Both the position numbers and the translations under genes were made by a program. Below the pieces are notes generated by a model. It was not told where the DNA came from. It searched no databases and saw only the letters and a program-made list of their open reading frames with translations. Below are positions 7,556 to 14,537 of a stretch of DNA of 18,403 nucleotides, piece after piece (the stretch's first letter is position 1; every line of letters starts with the position of its first letter). Source of the stretch: Deltaproteobacteria bacterium RBG_13_52_11 (lineage in GTDB: Bacteria > Desulfobacterota > B13-G15 > RBG-16-54-18); assembly GCA_001797745.1 (NCBI GenBank), contig MGQF01000031.1, positions 3,474 through 21,876 of the forward strand. The letters run 5' to 3'.

Positions 7556-7744
7556 CTAGAGGCTGTGTCGTAATTACATTTTCGCACCAAATATCCATTC
7601 TCCCCCAGTAAGGGGGGAAGGCGCAGAATAAGGGGTTACAATAAAAACAATATGCTAAATGCTTTTTAGTTGAGCCCCTCACCCCCACCCTCTCCCCCCT
7701 GATGTGGGGCGAGGGAAATATTTGAATTGCGATACAGTCTCTAG
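7556..7744. mobile_element. MITE-like non-autonomous element with terminal inverted repeats
   Basis: CTAGAGGCTGTGTCGTAATT (7556-7575) is the near-perfect reverse complement of AATTGCGATACAGTCTCTAG (7725-7744), with three mismatches in 20 bases. The 189-base element has no transposase. Its interior carries two GC-rich palindromic stretches, about 7598-7618 and 7676-7716. The ends sit at CTAG on both sides, compatible with a TA target duplication but ambiguous because CTAG is itself palindromic. Confidence 0.6.
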
Positions 7745-7844
7745 GGGAAGGGAGTTATTGAGTGGCATTTTCTAGGTAACACTACGAGTGTCCCCTGTTG
7801 GTGGAGCATTATATGTGCTACTATGAGTATGGAAAATTATTGAG

Positions 7845-8258
7845 ATGGGTTACGACCTCTTAGATCATACCGGCGATATCGGCATAAAGGTCCGGGCCGA
7901 TAACGTGAAAGGGATCTTCCAGGAGGCAGCACGAGCCCTCTTTGACATCATCACGGACCTCGCAAAGATTGAGGTGCATCTGGATTGGGAGATCGCTGTA
8001 GAGGGGTCGGGGCTAGAGGAGTTGATGGTAGCCTGGCTCACCGAACTCCTCTATCTGCATGAGGTGGAAGAAGTGCTCTTTTGCGATTTTACGCTGTGGG
8101 AAATCGATGAGAGGAGCGTTCGGGGAGTAGCGAGGGGGGAAAAGTTCGACGCAGGGCGCCATGTCATCAAGACCGCCGTAAAGGCCATAACCTATCATCA
8201 ACTTGAGATACAAGAAAAAGATGGGCGCTGGTATGCCCAGATCATCTTTGATGTCTAG
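7845..8258 (+). CDS. Archease, RtcB activator
   Basis: A 137-residue protein of usual archease length. It begins MGYDLLDHTGDIGIKV, with the conserved DHTGD acidic metal-binding motif (residues 7-11), includes EGSGLEELMVAWLTELLYL (52-70 region), and ends with KTAVKAITYHQLEI and a WYAQIIFDV strand. Archease speeds guanylylation and multiple turnover of the RNA ligase RtcB. Its stop TAG (8256-8258) is followed after 16 bases by the RtcB start, with AGGAGGAGGA between them, so the pair is co-expressed. The archease start has only a weak upstream purine run (GGAAAA/GAG). Confidence 0.93.
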   Translation: MGYDLLDHTGDIGIKVRADNVKGIFQEAARALFDIITDLAKIEVHLDWEIAVEGSGLEELMVAWLTELLYLHEVEEVLFCDFTLWEIDERSVRGVARGEKFDAGRHVIKTAVKAITYHQLEIQEKDGRWYAQIIFDV

Positions 8259-8274
8259 AGGAGGAGGAAATGCT

Positions 8275-9729
8275 ATGGCAGAACAGGTCTCTGTGCAACT
8301 CAAGAAGATAGACGCCTACCGCTGGCTGATACCGCGCGAAGGGGGGATGCGCACCGACGGCATGGTCTATGCCGATGAACGCTTGATGGGGGATATCAAA
8401 AATGACCAGAGCCTCCTGCAGGTGAGGAATGTGGCCTTTCTGCCCGGGATCGTTGGTTACTCCCTGGCCATGCCCGACATCCACTGGGGGTATGGATTCC
8501 CCATCGGGGGGGTGGCGGCCTTTGACGAGGGTGAGGGAATAGTCTCACCCGGGGGGGTGGGCTACGATATCAACTGCGGGGTGCGGTTGATGCGCTCCGG
8601 TCTGGAACGTAAAGAGATTCAAGCAAAGATCGGGGGTATCGTGGATGCCCTCCTGGTCAACATCCCCTCAGGGGTAGGATCCCACCGCAAGGACCTAAAG
8701 CTCAATAAAGAGCAGCAGCGCAAGGTCCTCCAGAAGGGGGCCCAGTGGGCGGTGGACCAGGGGTATGGCCAATGGAAGGATCTGGAGCACATCGAGGAAA
8801 AGGGGCGCATCCCCAACGCCGATCCCGATCTCGTTTCACCAAAGGCCCTCGAGAGGGGGCGCGCCCAGCTGGGGACCCTGGGATCGGGAAACCACTTTGT
8901 CGAGGTGGGGTATGTGGCTGAGGTATACGACGAGGGAGTGGCCAGGGACCTCGGGCTGGCAAAGGACCAGGTGACCGTCATCGTCCACACCGGGTCCAGG
9001 GGCCTGGGTCATCAGGTCTGCGATGACTCAATCCGGGTGATGCTCCAGGCCGCGCATAAATACGGAATAGAGCTTCCTGACAAACAGCTCTGCTGCGCCC
9101 CTCTCGCGTCGAAGGAGGGGAAGGAATACCTCGCGGCCATGGCCTGCGCCGCCAACTTCGCCTTTGCCAACCGGCAGATCATCACCCACTGGGTGCGGGA
9201 GACCTTTGAGCAGGTCCTGCGGATGGGCCCCAGCACCCTCAAGCTGGACCTCATCTACGATGTCTGTCACAACATCGCCAAGATGGAGGTCCATAAGGTA
9301 GACGGCAAGGAGCGACGCCTCTGCGTGCACCGCAAGGGGGCTACCCGGGCCTTTCCGCCCCATCACCCCGATGTCCCTGCCGACTATCAGGAAACTGGGC
9401 AGCCCGTCCTGATCCCCGGTGACATGGGGAGGTGCTCGTACGTGCTGGTCGGCACCCAGCGGGCCTATGAGGAGACCTTCGGGAGCACCTGCCATGGTGC
9501 AGGGAGGGTCATGAGCCGGCACCAGGCAAAAAAGAATGCAATGGGCCGGGCAATAACCCAGGAGCTGGAGGCCAAAGGGATCTATGTGCGGGCAGCCAGC
9601 CAGGCCACCATCGCGGAGGAGATCCCCGAGGCCTACAAGGATGTAAGCGATGTAGTTGATGTGGTCCAGGGGGCCGGTATCGGCAAAAAAGTAGTACAGC
9701 TGAAACCGATGGGTGTGATCAAGGGATGA
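8275..9729 (+). CDS. rtcB: RNA-splicing ligase RtcB (3'-phosphate RNA ligase)
   Basis: A 484-residue protein that joins RNA 2',3'-cyclic phosphate or 3'-phosphate ends to 5'-OH ends using GTP and Mn2+. Conserved residues are in place: C101 in DINCGVRLM, H207 in GSGNHFVE, H238 in HTGSRGLG, H332 in DVCHNIAK, and H407 in CHGAGRVMSR, matching the metal ligands and the guanylylated histidine of the Pyrococcus enzyme with a constant offset of 3-4. PDIHWGYGFPIGG and HRKGATRAFPP are also intact, so the enzyme should be active. ATG 8275 is chosen because AGGAGGAGGA (8259-8268) lies 6 bases upstream; a longer frame from 8203 would overlap archease. The stop TGA overlaps the next ATG in ATGA (9726-9729). 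In tRNA-poor contexts like this, RtcB may serve RNA repair or intron splicing; the target is not known. Confidence 0.96.
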   Translation: MAEQVSVQLKKIDAYRWLIPREGGMRTDGMVYADERLMGDIKNDQSLLQVRNVAFLPGIVGYSLAMPDIHWGYGFPIGGVAAFDEGEGIVSPGGVGYDINCGVRLMRSGLERKEIQAKIGGIVDALLVNIPSGVGSHRKDLKLNKEQQRKVLQKGAQWAVDQGYGQWKDLEHIEEKGRIPNADPDLVSPKALERGRAQLGTLGSGNHFVEVGYVAEVYDEGVARDLGLAKDQVTVIVHTGSRGLGHQVCDDSIRVMLQAAHKYGIELPDKQLCCAPLASKEGKEYLAAMACAANFAFANRQIITHWVRETFEQVLRMGPSTLKLDLIYDVCHNIAKMEVHKVDGKERRLCVHRKGATRAFPPHHPDVPADYQETGQPVLIPGDMGRCSYVLVGTQRAYEETFGSTCHGAGRVMSRHQAKKNAMGRAITQELEAKGIYVRAASQATIAEEIPEAYKDVSDVVDVVQGAGIGKKVVQLKPMGVIKG

Positions 9730-11651
9730 AACGGCGTATCTACCTGCGGATGCAATCGTGGGAGGAGGCCCTCGAGGCCTTTTTCGAGCGGGTCCTACCC
9801 TCCCGATATAATGAGATAGAAATTTTACCTGTTAAAGAGGCCTTAGGCAGGGTGACAGCCGAGCCCATCTTCGCACGCCTCTCGTCACCCCACTATCACA
9901 GTGCGGCTATGGACGGGATCGCACTGACAGCACAGGTCACCTTTGGCGCGGCGGAGGATCGGCCCAAGCGGCTGCGGGTCGGGGAAGAGGCCTTCTTTGT
10001 GGATACCGGAGATCCCCTCCCTCCAAGGACCGATGCCGTGGTCATGATCGAGGAGGTCCATCAGGTCGATACGCAGACCGTGGAGATCATGCGGGCCGCA
10101 TCTCCCTGGCAGCACGTGCGCATGGTGGGTGAGGATTTGGTCGCCAGCGAGCTCATCCTCCCCCAGGGACATCGCCTCACCCCCCCCGATCTGGGGGCCT
10201 TGCTGGCCGGGGGTATCCTGGAGGTCCCGGTCAAGAAAAGGCCCCGGGTTGCCGTAATCCCCACTGGTGATGAGGTGGTCTCCCCAGAGGAGGCATTCGC
10301 AAGAGGGCCCCAGGCGGGGGAGATAGTGGACGTGAACTCGACCATCTTGGGGGGGCTCATCGAGGAGGCCGGGGGGGAGTTCGTCCCCCGTCCCATCGTC
10401 CGGGACGACCCCCGGGAGCTTAAGGACGCCATTCTCTCCGCATCGCGAAAGGGGTACGATGTTGTCGTGATCAATGCGGGATCGTCCGCCGGTTCCGAGG
10501 ATTACACCCCTGCCATCGTCGAGGAGTTGGGGGAGGTGTTGGTTCATGGGGTCGCCGTCATGCCGGGTAAACCCACCCTCTTGGGGGTGGTCAATGAAAG
10601 GCCCATCATCGGGATACCCGGCTATCCGGTCTCGGCAGTCATCTCTTTTGACCTCTTTGTAAAACCGCTGCTTGCCGCCATGCTGGGCCGCTCAGCGCCG
10701 AAGCGGGAAAGCATTACTGTGGTACCCACCAGGAGACTCCCCTCCAAGCTGGGTGCCGAAGAGTTTGTACACGTGAGGGTTGGGCAGGTGGGTGAACGGG
10801 TCATGGCCATACCCTTGCCCCGCGGGGCAGGGGTCATCTCTTCCCTCACCCGGGCCGATGCCATCATCCGCATCCCCCGCCTGCTAGAGGGGATCGAAGA
10901 GGGGGGGGAGGCTGCGGCGGAGCTTTTGGTGGATAAGGGGGAGATAGCCAACACCGTGGTAATCATCGGCAGCCATGACCTCGCCCTCGACCTCCTGGCC
11001 AGTTGGGTCAAGAGGGAGGTCCCTTTCCTGCGCCTCTCATCTAACCACGTGGGGAGCCTTGAGGGGATCATCGCCTTGAAAAAGGGTTATGCCCACATGG
11101 CGGGGTCCCACCTCTTGGACCCGTCTACAGGAGAGTACAACCTCTCTTATATACAGAGGTATCTCTCCGGCGTACCGGTGAGGGTCATCCACCTCGCCTA
11201 TCGCCAGCAGGGGTTTATCCTCCCCCTGGGCAACCCCCAGGGGATCAAGGGGTTGTTAGATCTGGTGCGGGATGAGGTGCGCTTTATCAACCGGCAGAGG
11301 GGTTCGGGCACCCGGGTGCTCCTCGATCACCTCTTGGATCAGGAGGGGATCAATCCAACGCAGATCAGCGGGTATGAGGGGGAGGAGTTGACCCACCTGG
11401 GGGTGGCAGTGGCAATCGAGAGCGGCCGAGCCGACGTCGGCCTGGGGATCTATGGGGCAGCCAAGGCCCTGGGCCTGCATTTCGTGCCGTTGGCACAGGA
11501 GCAATATGACCTCATCGTCCCCCATGAGCACTTTGACGATCCCCGGGTTCAGAAGGTCCTTGCGGTTCTGCGTTCAGAGGGGTTTCGGGCCCAGATCGAG
11601 GGACTCGGCGGCTACAACACATCCATGATGGGGAAGGAGATATCGGTATGA
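9726..11651 (+). CDS. moeA: MoeA molybdopterin molybdotransferase fused to a C-terminal periplasmic-binding-like domain
   Basis: A 641-residue fusion. Residues 1-400 are MoeA, which inserts molybdate (or tungstate) into adenylylated molybdopterin: AAMDGIALT near 57-65, FVDTGDPLPPRTDAVVMIE near 95-112, then the MPT-binding fold from about 174 (VAVIPTGDEVV, INAGSSAGSEDYT, PGKPTLLGVV, IGIPGYPVS) and a C-terminal beta domain to about 400. Residues 407-635 form a PBP-like domain with INRQRGSGTRVLLDHLL near 519-535 and ADVGLGIYGAAKALGL near 567-582, as in fusions known from archaea and Desulfobacterota. The extra domain has no signal peptide and is cytosolic; binding of oxyanion or a pterin is plausible but unproved. 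ATG 9726 overlaps the rtcB stop by four bases; Met at residue 9 is an alternative start. ATGA at 11648-11651 couples it to mogA. Confidence 0.94.
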   Translation: MKRRIYLRMQSWEEALEAFFERVLPSRYNEIEILPVKEALGRVTAEPIFARLSSPHYHSAAMDGIALTAQVTFGAAEDRPKRLRVGEEAFFVDTGDPLPPRTDAVVMIEEVHQVDTQTVEIMRAASPWQHVRMVGEDLVASELILPQGHRLTPPDLGALLAGGILEVPVKKRPRVAVIPTGDEVVSPEEAFARGPQAGEIVDVNSTILGGLIEEAGGEFVPRPIVRDDPRELKDAILSASRKGYDVVVINAGSSAGSEDYTPAIVEELGEVLVHGVAVMPGKPTLLGVVNERPIIGIPGYPVSAVISFDLFVKPLLAAMLGRSAPKRESITVVPTRRLPSKLGAEEFVHVRVGQVGERVMAIPLPRGAGVISSLTRADAIIRIPRLLEGIEEGGEAAAELLVDKGEIANTVVIIGSHDLALDLLASWVKREVPFLRLSSNHVGSLEGIIALKKGYAHMAGSHLLDPSTGEYNLSYIQRYLSGVPVRVIHLAYRQQGFILPLGNPQGIKGLLDLVRDEVRFINRQRGSGTRVLLDHLLDQEGINPTQISGYEGEELTHLGVAVAIESGRADVGLGIYGAAKALGLHFVPLAQEQYDLIVPHEHFDDPRVQKVLAVLRSEGFRAQIEGLGGYNTSMMGKEISV

Positions 11652-12136
11652 TAAGGGTAGGTGTAATCACCATCAGCGATCGAGGATACCGGGGTGAGCG
11701 AGAGGATACGAGCGGCGAGGTCATCCAGGAGATGGTGCGGAGGATGGGTGCCGAGGTGGAGTTCAGCACCGTGGTCCCGGATGAGCAGGAGAGGATCAAG
11801 GAGGTATTAATACAGGGGGCTGACAAGATGGGCCTTGACCTCATCGTGACCACCGGCGGGACAGGGGTTAGCCCGCGCGATGTCACCCCTGAGGCAACCC
11901 GGGAGGTGATAGAACGGGAGATACCCGGTTTCGCCGAGGCCATGCGGATCATGGGGGTGAAGAAAACCCCTCATGCCATGATCTCACGCGCCGTCTGCGG
12001 TGTGCGAGGCCGGACCCTCATCGTCAACCTCCCCGGCAGCCCTAAAGCGGTGCAGGAGGGTCTGGAGGTGATCCTGACGGCCATACCCCACACCATCGCC
12101 AAGATCCAGGGGGACCCCCGCGAGTGCGGAGAGTGA
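11648..12136 (+). CDS. Molybdopterin adenylyltransferase MogA/MoaB family
   Basis: A 162-residue protein of the MoCF-binding fold that activates molybdopterin with ATP before MoeA inserts the metal. Motifs: VGVITISDRGYRGEREDTSG at 4-23, VVPDEQERIKE with the conserved aspartate near 45, TTGGTGVSPRDVTPEAT at about 69-85 with the catalytic aspartate, and NLPGSPKAVQEGLE near the end. Length and motifs fit MoaB/MogA; the two names cannot be separated here. Its start overlaps the moeA stop by four bases (ATGA), so adenylation and metal insertion enzymes are made in sequence. A hairpin follows directly after the stop. Confidence 0.93.
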   Translation: MIRVGVITISDRGYRGEREDTSGEVIQEMVRRMGAEVEFSTVVPDEQERIKEVLIQGADKMGLDLIVTTGGTGVSPRDVTPEATREVIEREIPGFAEAMRIMGVKKTPHAMISRAVCGVRGRTLIVNLPGSPKAVQEGLEVILTAIPHTIAKIQGDPRECGE

Positions 12137-12138
12137 AA

Positions 12139-12158
12139 CCCCGTGACAAACCACGGGG
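12139..12158 (+). terminator. Hairpin after the archease-rtcB-moeA-mogA operon
   Basis: CCCCGTG (12139-12145) and CACGGGG (12152-12158) form a perfect 7-bp stem with a 6-base loop 2 bases after the mogA stop. The downstream sequence is not a T run (a short GGTTTT comes 13 bases later), so it may be an imperfect terminator or a 3'-end stabiliser. Confidence 0.5.
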
Positions 12159-12335
12159 CATCCTGCAAAGGGTTTTGATGAATTAACGTAAAGAGAGATT
12201 ACAAGAAATATATGAAGTAAGATTTAGATTAGAGATATCTAACGCTGACTATTTGTGGTTAAAACTGCCGATAATCTGAGGGTCTTAATGTTTGAAAAAT
12301 AAGGTATGCCGCCCGGAACCTGTCAGTGCTTAAGG

Positions 12336-12599
12336 CTAGGCCGTACCTGTCTCTTCTGACTTCTTGTCCGCTTTTACTTCACTTTTTTCTGCGGGTTTTT
12401 CTCCTTTATCCTTTTTACCTTTATCTTTGTAATCAGTGGCGTACCAGCCGCTCCCCTTCAATTGAAAAGAGGTGAGGGACATGAGTCGCCGCAGGAGCCC
12501 TTTACACGAGGGGCACTGTTGCAGGGATTCATCGGTAATCTTCTGCATCATCTCTACTCTGCAACCACAATTGGTACACTGATACTCATAGATCGGCAA
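12336..12599 (-). CDS. FmdB-family zinc ribbon protein
   Basis: An 87-residue small protein. Residues 1-12, MPIYEYQCTNCG, are the hallmark of FmdB-type putative regulatory proteins. Zinc ligands are C8, C11, C29 and C32; C13 is extra. FQLKGSGWYATDYK (54-67 region) is the conserved second half, and the tail is a lysine- and glutamate-rich stretch. Named after a gene near the formylmethanofuran dehydrogenase cluster, the family is widespread and its role is unsettled. The start is TTG 12599, with GGGAGG at 12607-12612 at 7-base spacing; an upstream frame to 12674 lacks the family pattern. A near-consensus promoter lies just upstream, back to back with that of nadE. Confidence 0.88.
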   Translation of the reverse strand: MPIYEYQCTNCGCRVEMMQKITDESLQQCPSCKGLLRRLMSLTSFQLKGSGWYATDYKDKGKKDKGEKPAEKSEVKADKKSEETGTA

Positions 12600-12626
12600 T
12601 TCCTTTCCTCCCTGTTGGTTTTTAAA

Positions 12627-12655
12627 AATATAATGCCCCCTTTCCTCCTTGTCAA
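12627..12655 (-). promoter_or_regulatory. Sigma-70-type promoter for the FmdB gene
   Basis: On the minus strand a perfect TTGACA (12650-12655) is followed after exactly 17 bases by TATATT (12627-12632). Transcription would start near 12620, just ahead of the GGGAGG at 12607-12612. Confidence 0.72.
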
Positions 12656-12680
12656 GGTTCCGCCGATGTGCCATATTCTA

Positions 12681-12707
12681 TTGACATGATGATCTCTCAT
12701 GTATAAT
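12681..12707 (+). promoter_or_regulatory. Promoter for nadE
   Basis: TTGACA (12681-12686) and a perfect TATAAT (12702-12707) are separated by 15 bases, shorter than the usual 17. Transcription would start near 12714, which rules out ATG 12706 as the start for this promoter and supports ATG 12727. Confidence 0.6.
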
Positions 12708-12726
12708 GTTGATAAAAATTACGCGC

Positions 12727-14484
12727 ATGGAACAAGAGAGGATAAAGTCCATAAGGATTGCCCTGGCCCAGATCAATGCCACCGTAGGAGACCTTGAGGG
12801 AAACGCCCGCAGGATAGAAGAGGGAATCCAACAGGCCCGCGAGCTGGGGGTGGATCTCCTTGCCTTTCCTGAACTGGCCATCACCGGCTATCCACCCGAA
12901 GACCTCCTCCTTATGCCCCGATTTGTCCAGCAGAACCTGAAGATATTGGGCGAGATAGCAAAGGGTGCAAGAGGTCTGACCGTCCTCGTGGGCTTTGTCG
13001 ATAAAAAGGACGACATCTACAATGCCGCAGCCCTGATCCATAACGGTGAACTGGCCGACGTTTATCACAAGGTCTTTCTGCCTAATTACAGTGTCTTTGA
13101 CGAGGACCGCTATTTTCAGGCGGGGAGAGAGGCGCTGGTCTTTGAACTCCAGGGTGTAAAGATCGGGGTGAGCATCTGCGAGGACATCTGGCATGCCGGT
13201 GACCCCCTCAAGACCGAGACAGTCATCGGCGATGCCGAGGTGGTCATCAATATCTCTGCCTCCCCTTTCCATGCCGGCAAACGGGATGCACGCCAACGGA
13301 TTATCTCCAGCCAGGCCAGTGATAATGCGGTCATCATCGCCTATGTCAACCTGGTGGGGGGACAGGATGAACTGGTATTCGACGGCAACAGCATGATCAT
13401 CAATCCTCGTGGGGAGCTGATCGCCCGGGCCCACTCCTTGGCCGAGGACCTCCTTGTAGCCGATGTAGATGTGGAGGAGGTCTTCAGGGCCAGGCTCCAT
13501 GACCCCCGCAGGAGAAAGGAAAAACAGACCCTTTCTCCAGACCACATACCCTTGAAGACCGTGCGCCTGGCCGAGGTGAAAAAAAAGGCGGCTCCTCTGC
13601 CTCCCCTCGAAAGCAATCAGCCGATCCAGTACGATGGTGCAGCGGAGATCTATCAGGCATTGGTAGTAGGCACCCTGGATTATGTCCGCAAAAACGGCTT
13701 TCAAAAGGTGTTCATCGGGCTCAGCGGTGGTATCGATTCCGCCATCGTGGCAGCCATAGCCGTCGATGCCCTGGGGAATGAAAACGTCACCGGCGTCGCC
13801 ATGCCCTCCCCCTATTCCAGCGAGGAGAGCTTGGAAGACGCCCAGCAGCTGGCCGACAACCTGGGGATAACACTACTGAGGATCCCCATCTCCTCTATCT
13901 TGGACTCCTATCTCGAGACCATCAAACCCCTTTTTCATGGGATGAGGGAGGATAGCACCGAGGAAAACATCCAGGCCAGGATCAGGGGAAATATCCTCAT
14001 GGCCCTCGCTAACAAATTCGGCGCGTTGGTCCTCGCAACCGGCAACAAGAGCGAGCTCAGTACAGGCTACTGTACCCTCTACGGGGATATGGCAGGTGGG
14101 TTCGCCGTGATAAGGGATTGCCCCAAGACCCTCGTCTATCAGCTGGCGGATCATAAAAATAAAAAGGAGGGAAAGGATATTATACCTATCCGTGTTATAA
14201 AGAAAGAGCCCACTGCAGAACTGCGCCCCAACCAAAAGGACACCGATACCCTGCCGCCCTATGAGCTTTTAGACCCCATCCTTTTGGCCTACGTGGAGGA
14301 GGATAAGGGGGCCGATGAGATCGTGGCCCTGGGCTATTCTCCGGAGATAGTCAGGGAGGTCATCGATAGGGTGGACCGCAACGAATATAAGAGGCGGCAG
14401 GGTCCGCCGGGGATCAAGATTACCCCGCGGGCCCTGGGGAAAGACAGGCGCCTCCCCATAACCAATCGGTACAGGAACTTCTAG
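12727..14484 (+). CDS. nadE: Glutamine-dependent NAD+ synthetase
   Basis: A 585-residue two-domain enzyme that amidates nicotinic acid adenine dinucleotide to NAD+, the last step of NAD synthesis. Residues 8-270 are the nitrilase-fold glutaminase with the triad E49 (FPELAITGYPPED), K115 (HKVFLPNYS) and C151 (SICEDIWH). Residues 310-585 are the synthetase domain with the ATP P-loop SGGIDS at 333-338, ATGNKSELSTGY and KKEPTAELRPNQKD. ATG 12727 is preferred over the longer frame from 12706 because the latter lies within the -10 box; no clear ribosome-binding site precedes either. The stop TAG (14482-14484) lies within a 25-base repeat shared with 15997-16021. The gene is convergent with the fibre gene after 53 bases, with no obvious hairpin between. 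Confidence 0.95.
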   Translation: MEQERIKSIRIALAQINATVGDLEGNARRIEEGIQQARELGVDLLAFPELAITGYPPEDLLLMPRFVQQNLKILGEIAKGARGLTVLVGFVDKKDDIYNAAALIHNGELADVYHKVFLPNYSVFDEDRYFQAGREALVFELQGVKIGVSICEDIWHAGDPLKTETVIGDAEVVINISASPFHAGKRDARQRIISSQASDNAVIIAYVNLVGGQDELVFDGNSMIINPRGELIARAHSLAEDLLVADVDVEEVFRARLHDPRRRKEKQTLSPDHIPLKTVRLAEVKKKAAPLPPLESNQPIQYDGAAEIYQALVVGTLDYVRKNGFQKVFIGLSGGIDSAIVAAIAVDALGNENVTGVAMPSPYSSEESLEDAQQLADNLGITLLRIPISSILDSYLETIKPLFHGMREDSTEENIQARIRGNILMALANKFGALVLATGNKSELSTGYCTLYGDMAGGFAVIRDCPKTLVYQLADHKNKKEGKDIIPIRVIKKEPTAELRPNQKDTDTLPPYELLDPILLAYVEEDKGADEIVALGYSPEIVREVIDRVDRNEYKRRQGPPGIKITPRALGKDRRLPITNRYRNF

Positions 14485-14506
14485 TATCGCTTCCCAAAAG
14501 TAAACT
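14482..14506 (+). repeat. Left copy of direct repeat flanking the fibre gene
   Basis: TAGTATCGCTTC is identical to the sequence at 15997-16008, and the following 13 bases match in 8 positions, giving about 20 of 25. It begins exactly at the nadE stop codon. Confidence 0.5.
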
Positions 14507-14537
14507 ACCACCGCTTAAAATGGAGATCCCACGCTTC

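Larger units (their letters stand above)
7208..7844. other. 637-base non-coding region between divergent genes, with palindromic repeats
   Basis: No gene is seen between the permease and archease starts. The region holds a small hairpin at 7443-7457, a GC-rich REP-like palindrome near 7474-7511 and a MITE-like element at 7556-7744, listed separately. Promoters for both flanking operons should lie here, but no strong consensus pair was found. Confidence 0.5.

Noticed and set aside
8203..8274. Longer rtcB start
   Set aside because: It would overlap archease and skip the strong AGGAGGAGGA site; the protein pattern begins at MAEQVSVQL.
12697..13704. 335-residue minus-strand open frame
   Set aside because: Antisense to nadE, whose catalytic residues are all intact; codon-bias shadow.
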